From positions 5,094 to 12,365 of the forward strand of contig DOZG01000025.1 in the NCBI GenBank assembly GCA_003518125.1: a stretch of 7,272 nt of DNA, given 5' to 3'. Shown one piece after another: positions 6,598 to 7,272 of the stretch. The translations under genes were made by a program, and so were the position numbers. The notes beneath the pieces are model-generated. The model had not been told where the DNA came from, made no database searches, and saw only the letters and a program-made list of their open reading frames with translations. The stretch's first letter is position 1; every line of letters begins with the position of its first letter. The DNA comes from Patescibacteria group bacterium. GTDB taxonomy: Bacteria > Patescibacteriota > Dojkabacteria > SC72.

Positions 6598-7272
6598 ATG
6601 AAAAACGATAAACTAATAACAGCTCCCTACAAGGGAACAACAGATACATATCCAGAAGATATGATTGTTCGAAATTACATCTTTGATATTTGGAGTAGGG
6701 TAGCTAAAAGATTTGGATATGAAGAGTACGATACTCCAATGATTGAAACAGCAGAACTTTTCAGAGTTAAATCTGGAAATGAATTAAGTAATCAACTCTA
6801 TAATTTTACAGATAAGGGTGGAAGAGAAATTGCTCTTAGGCCAGAGATGACTCCTTCTCTTGCAAGAATGATTGCAGCCAAAAAGAATGAATTACAACTA
6901 CCCATTAGATGGTTCAATATTGGAAAGTTTTACAGATATGAGAAACCACAAAGAGGAAGGAGAAGAGAATTCTTCCAACTAAACATTGATATATTAGGAG
7001 TAGATGGAATTGAGGCTGAGTTGGAAATGATACAGTATGTAATGGCTGTCATGGATGAGTTCAACGCCCCGAAGAAAACTTTTGAATTAAGAATTAACAA
7101 CAGATATTTACTAGACTACCTTTTTAATAATATATTGAAAGTTTCAGAAGATTTAATACCTAAACTTGCTAGAGCAATTGATAATTTCCCTAAAATGGAA
7201 CTAAAGGATTTTAAAGAATATTTAATTGAAATAGGCTTAACTAAACAACAAGGAGATAAGGTTCTAGACTTT
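6598..7272 (+). CDS. hisS: histidyl-tRNA synthetase, N-terminal part (continues past the window)
   Basis: Class II synthetase that charges tRNA-His with histidine in the cytoplasm; a homodimer in known members. The first 225 codons are present and open to the right edge, about half of a typical 420-450-residue protein. Visible motifs are YKGTTDTYPED (11-21, the usual KGT/M-D-P opening), motif 1 around FGYEEYDTPMIE (39-50), the histidine/ATP-site segment ALRPEMTPSLARM (79-91, E83) and motif 2 FYRYEKPQRGRRREFFQLNI (111-130, R113). GVDGIEAELEMI (134-145) then leads into the insertion region. The GGGRYD-type histidine motif, motif 3 and the anticodon-binding domain must lie beyond the window. The RPEMTPSLARM and QRGRRREFFQ wording differs from the E. 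coli form (RPEGT, PQKGRYRQFHQ). The ATG at 6598 is preferred because homology starts within about ten residues of it, although no ribosome binding site precedes it. It is transcribed divergently from the PBP gene. Confidence 0.95.
   Translation, partial: MKNDKLITAPYKGTTDTYPEDMIVRNYIFDIWSRVAKRFGYEEYDTPMIETAELFRVKSGNELSNQLYNFTDKGGREIALRPEMTPSLARMIAAKKNELQLPIRWFNIGKFYRYEKPQRGRRREFFQLNIDILGVDGIEAELEMIQYVMAVMDEFNAPKKTFELRINNRYLLDYLFNNILKVSEDLIPKLARAIDNFPKMELKDFKEYLIEIGLTKQQGDKVLDF

Overview
This is a compact, AT-rich bacterial window with four protein-coding genes and very little intergenic space. In order they are pheS (+) and pheT (+), the alpha and beta subunits of phenylalanyl-tRNA synthetase; a bifunctional class A penicillin-binding protein (-) that builds peptidoglycan; and the 5' part of hisS (+), histidyl-tRNA synthetase, which runs off the right edge. 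I recognise no mobile element, CRISPR array, tRNA or rRNA gene.

Organism (inference): a low-GC bacterium with a murein wall and a standard-type genetic code. TGG encodes Trp, TGA is the stop of the PBP gene, and no gene has an in-frame TGA. This argues against Mollicutes and against the UGA=Gly lineages (SR1/Gracilibacteria). Small intergenic gaps, an overlapping convergent gene pair, weak or absent Shine-Dalgarno sites, and synthetase and PBP sequences away from the well-studied models would fit a Patescibacteria/CPR genome (for example a Dojkabacteria- or Microgenomates-like lineage). That placement is a guess and was not tested.

Layout: bases 1-45 are an AT-rich leader with possible -10 boxes. 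pheS and pheT follow as a two-gene unit with a 1-nt gap, as expected for an alpha2beta2 enzyme whose subunits are needed in equal amounts. pheT then overlaps the 3' end of the convergent PBP gene by 11 bp, with no visible terminator between them. The PBP and hisS genes are divergent, with about 110 bp between their preferred starts. That gap holds a good sigma70-type promoter for the PBP gene and a perfect extended -10 box placed so close to the hisS ATG that the hisS mRNA should be leaderless or nearly so.

The genes are housekeeping: aminoacyl-tRNA supply (Phe, His) and cell-wall synthesis. I found no convincing new system. The points worth a second look are the PBP's architecture (very basic cytoplasmic tail, and two C-terminal Ig-like domains after the transpeptidase), the four-Cys cluster in PheS, departures from usual motifs in PheS and PheT, the terminator-less convergent overlap, and the leaderless hisS start.
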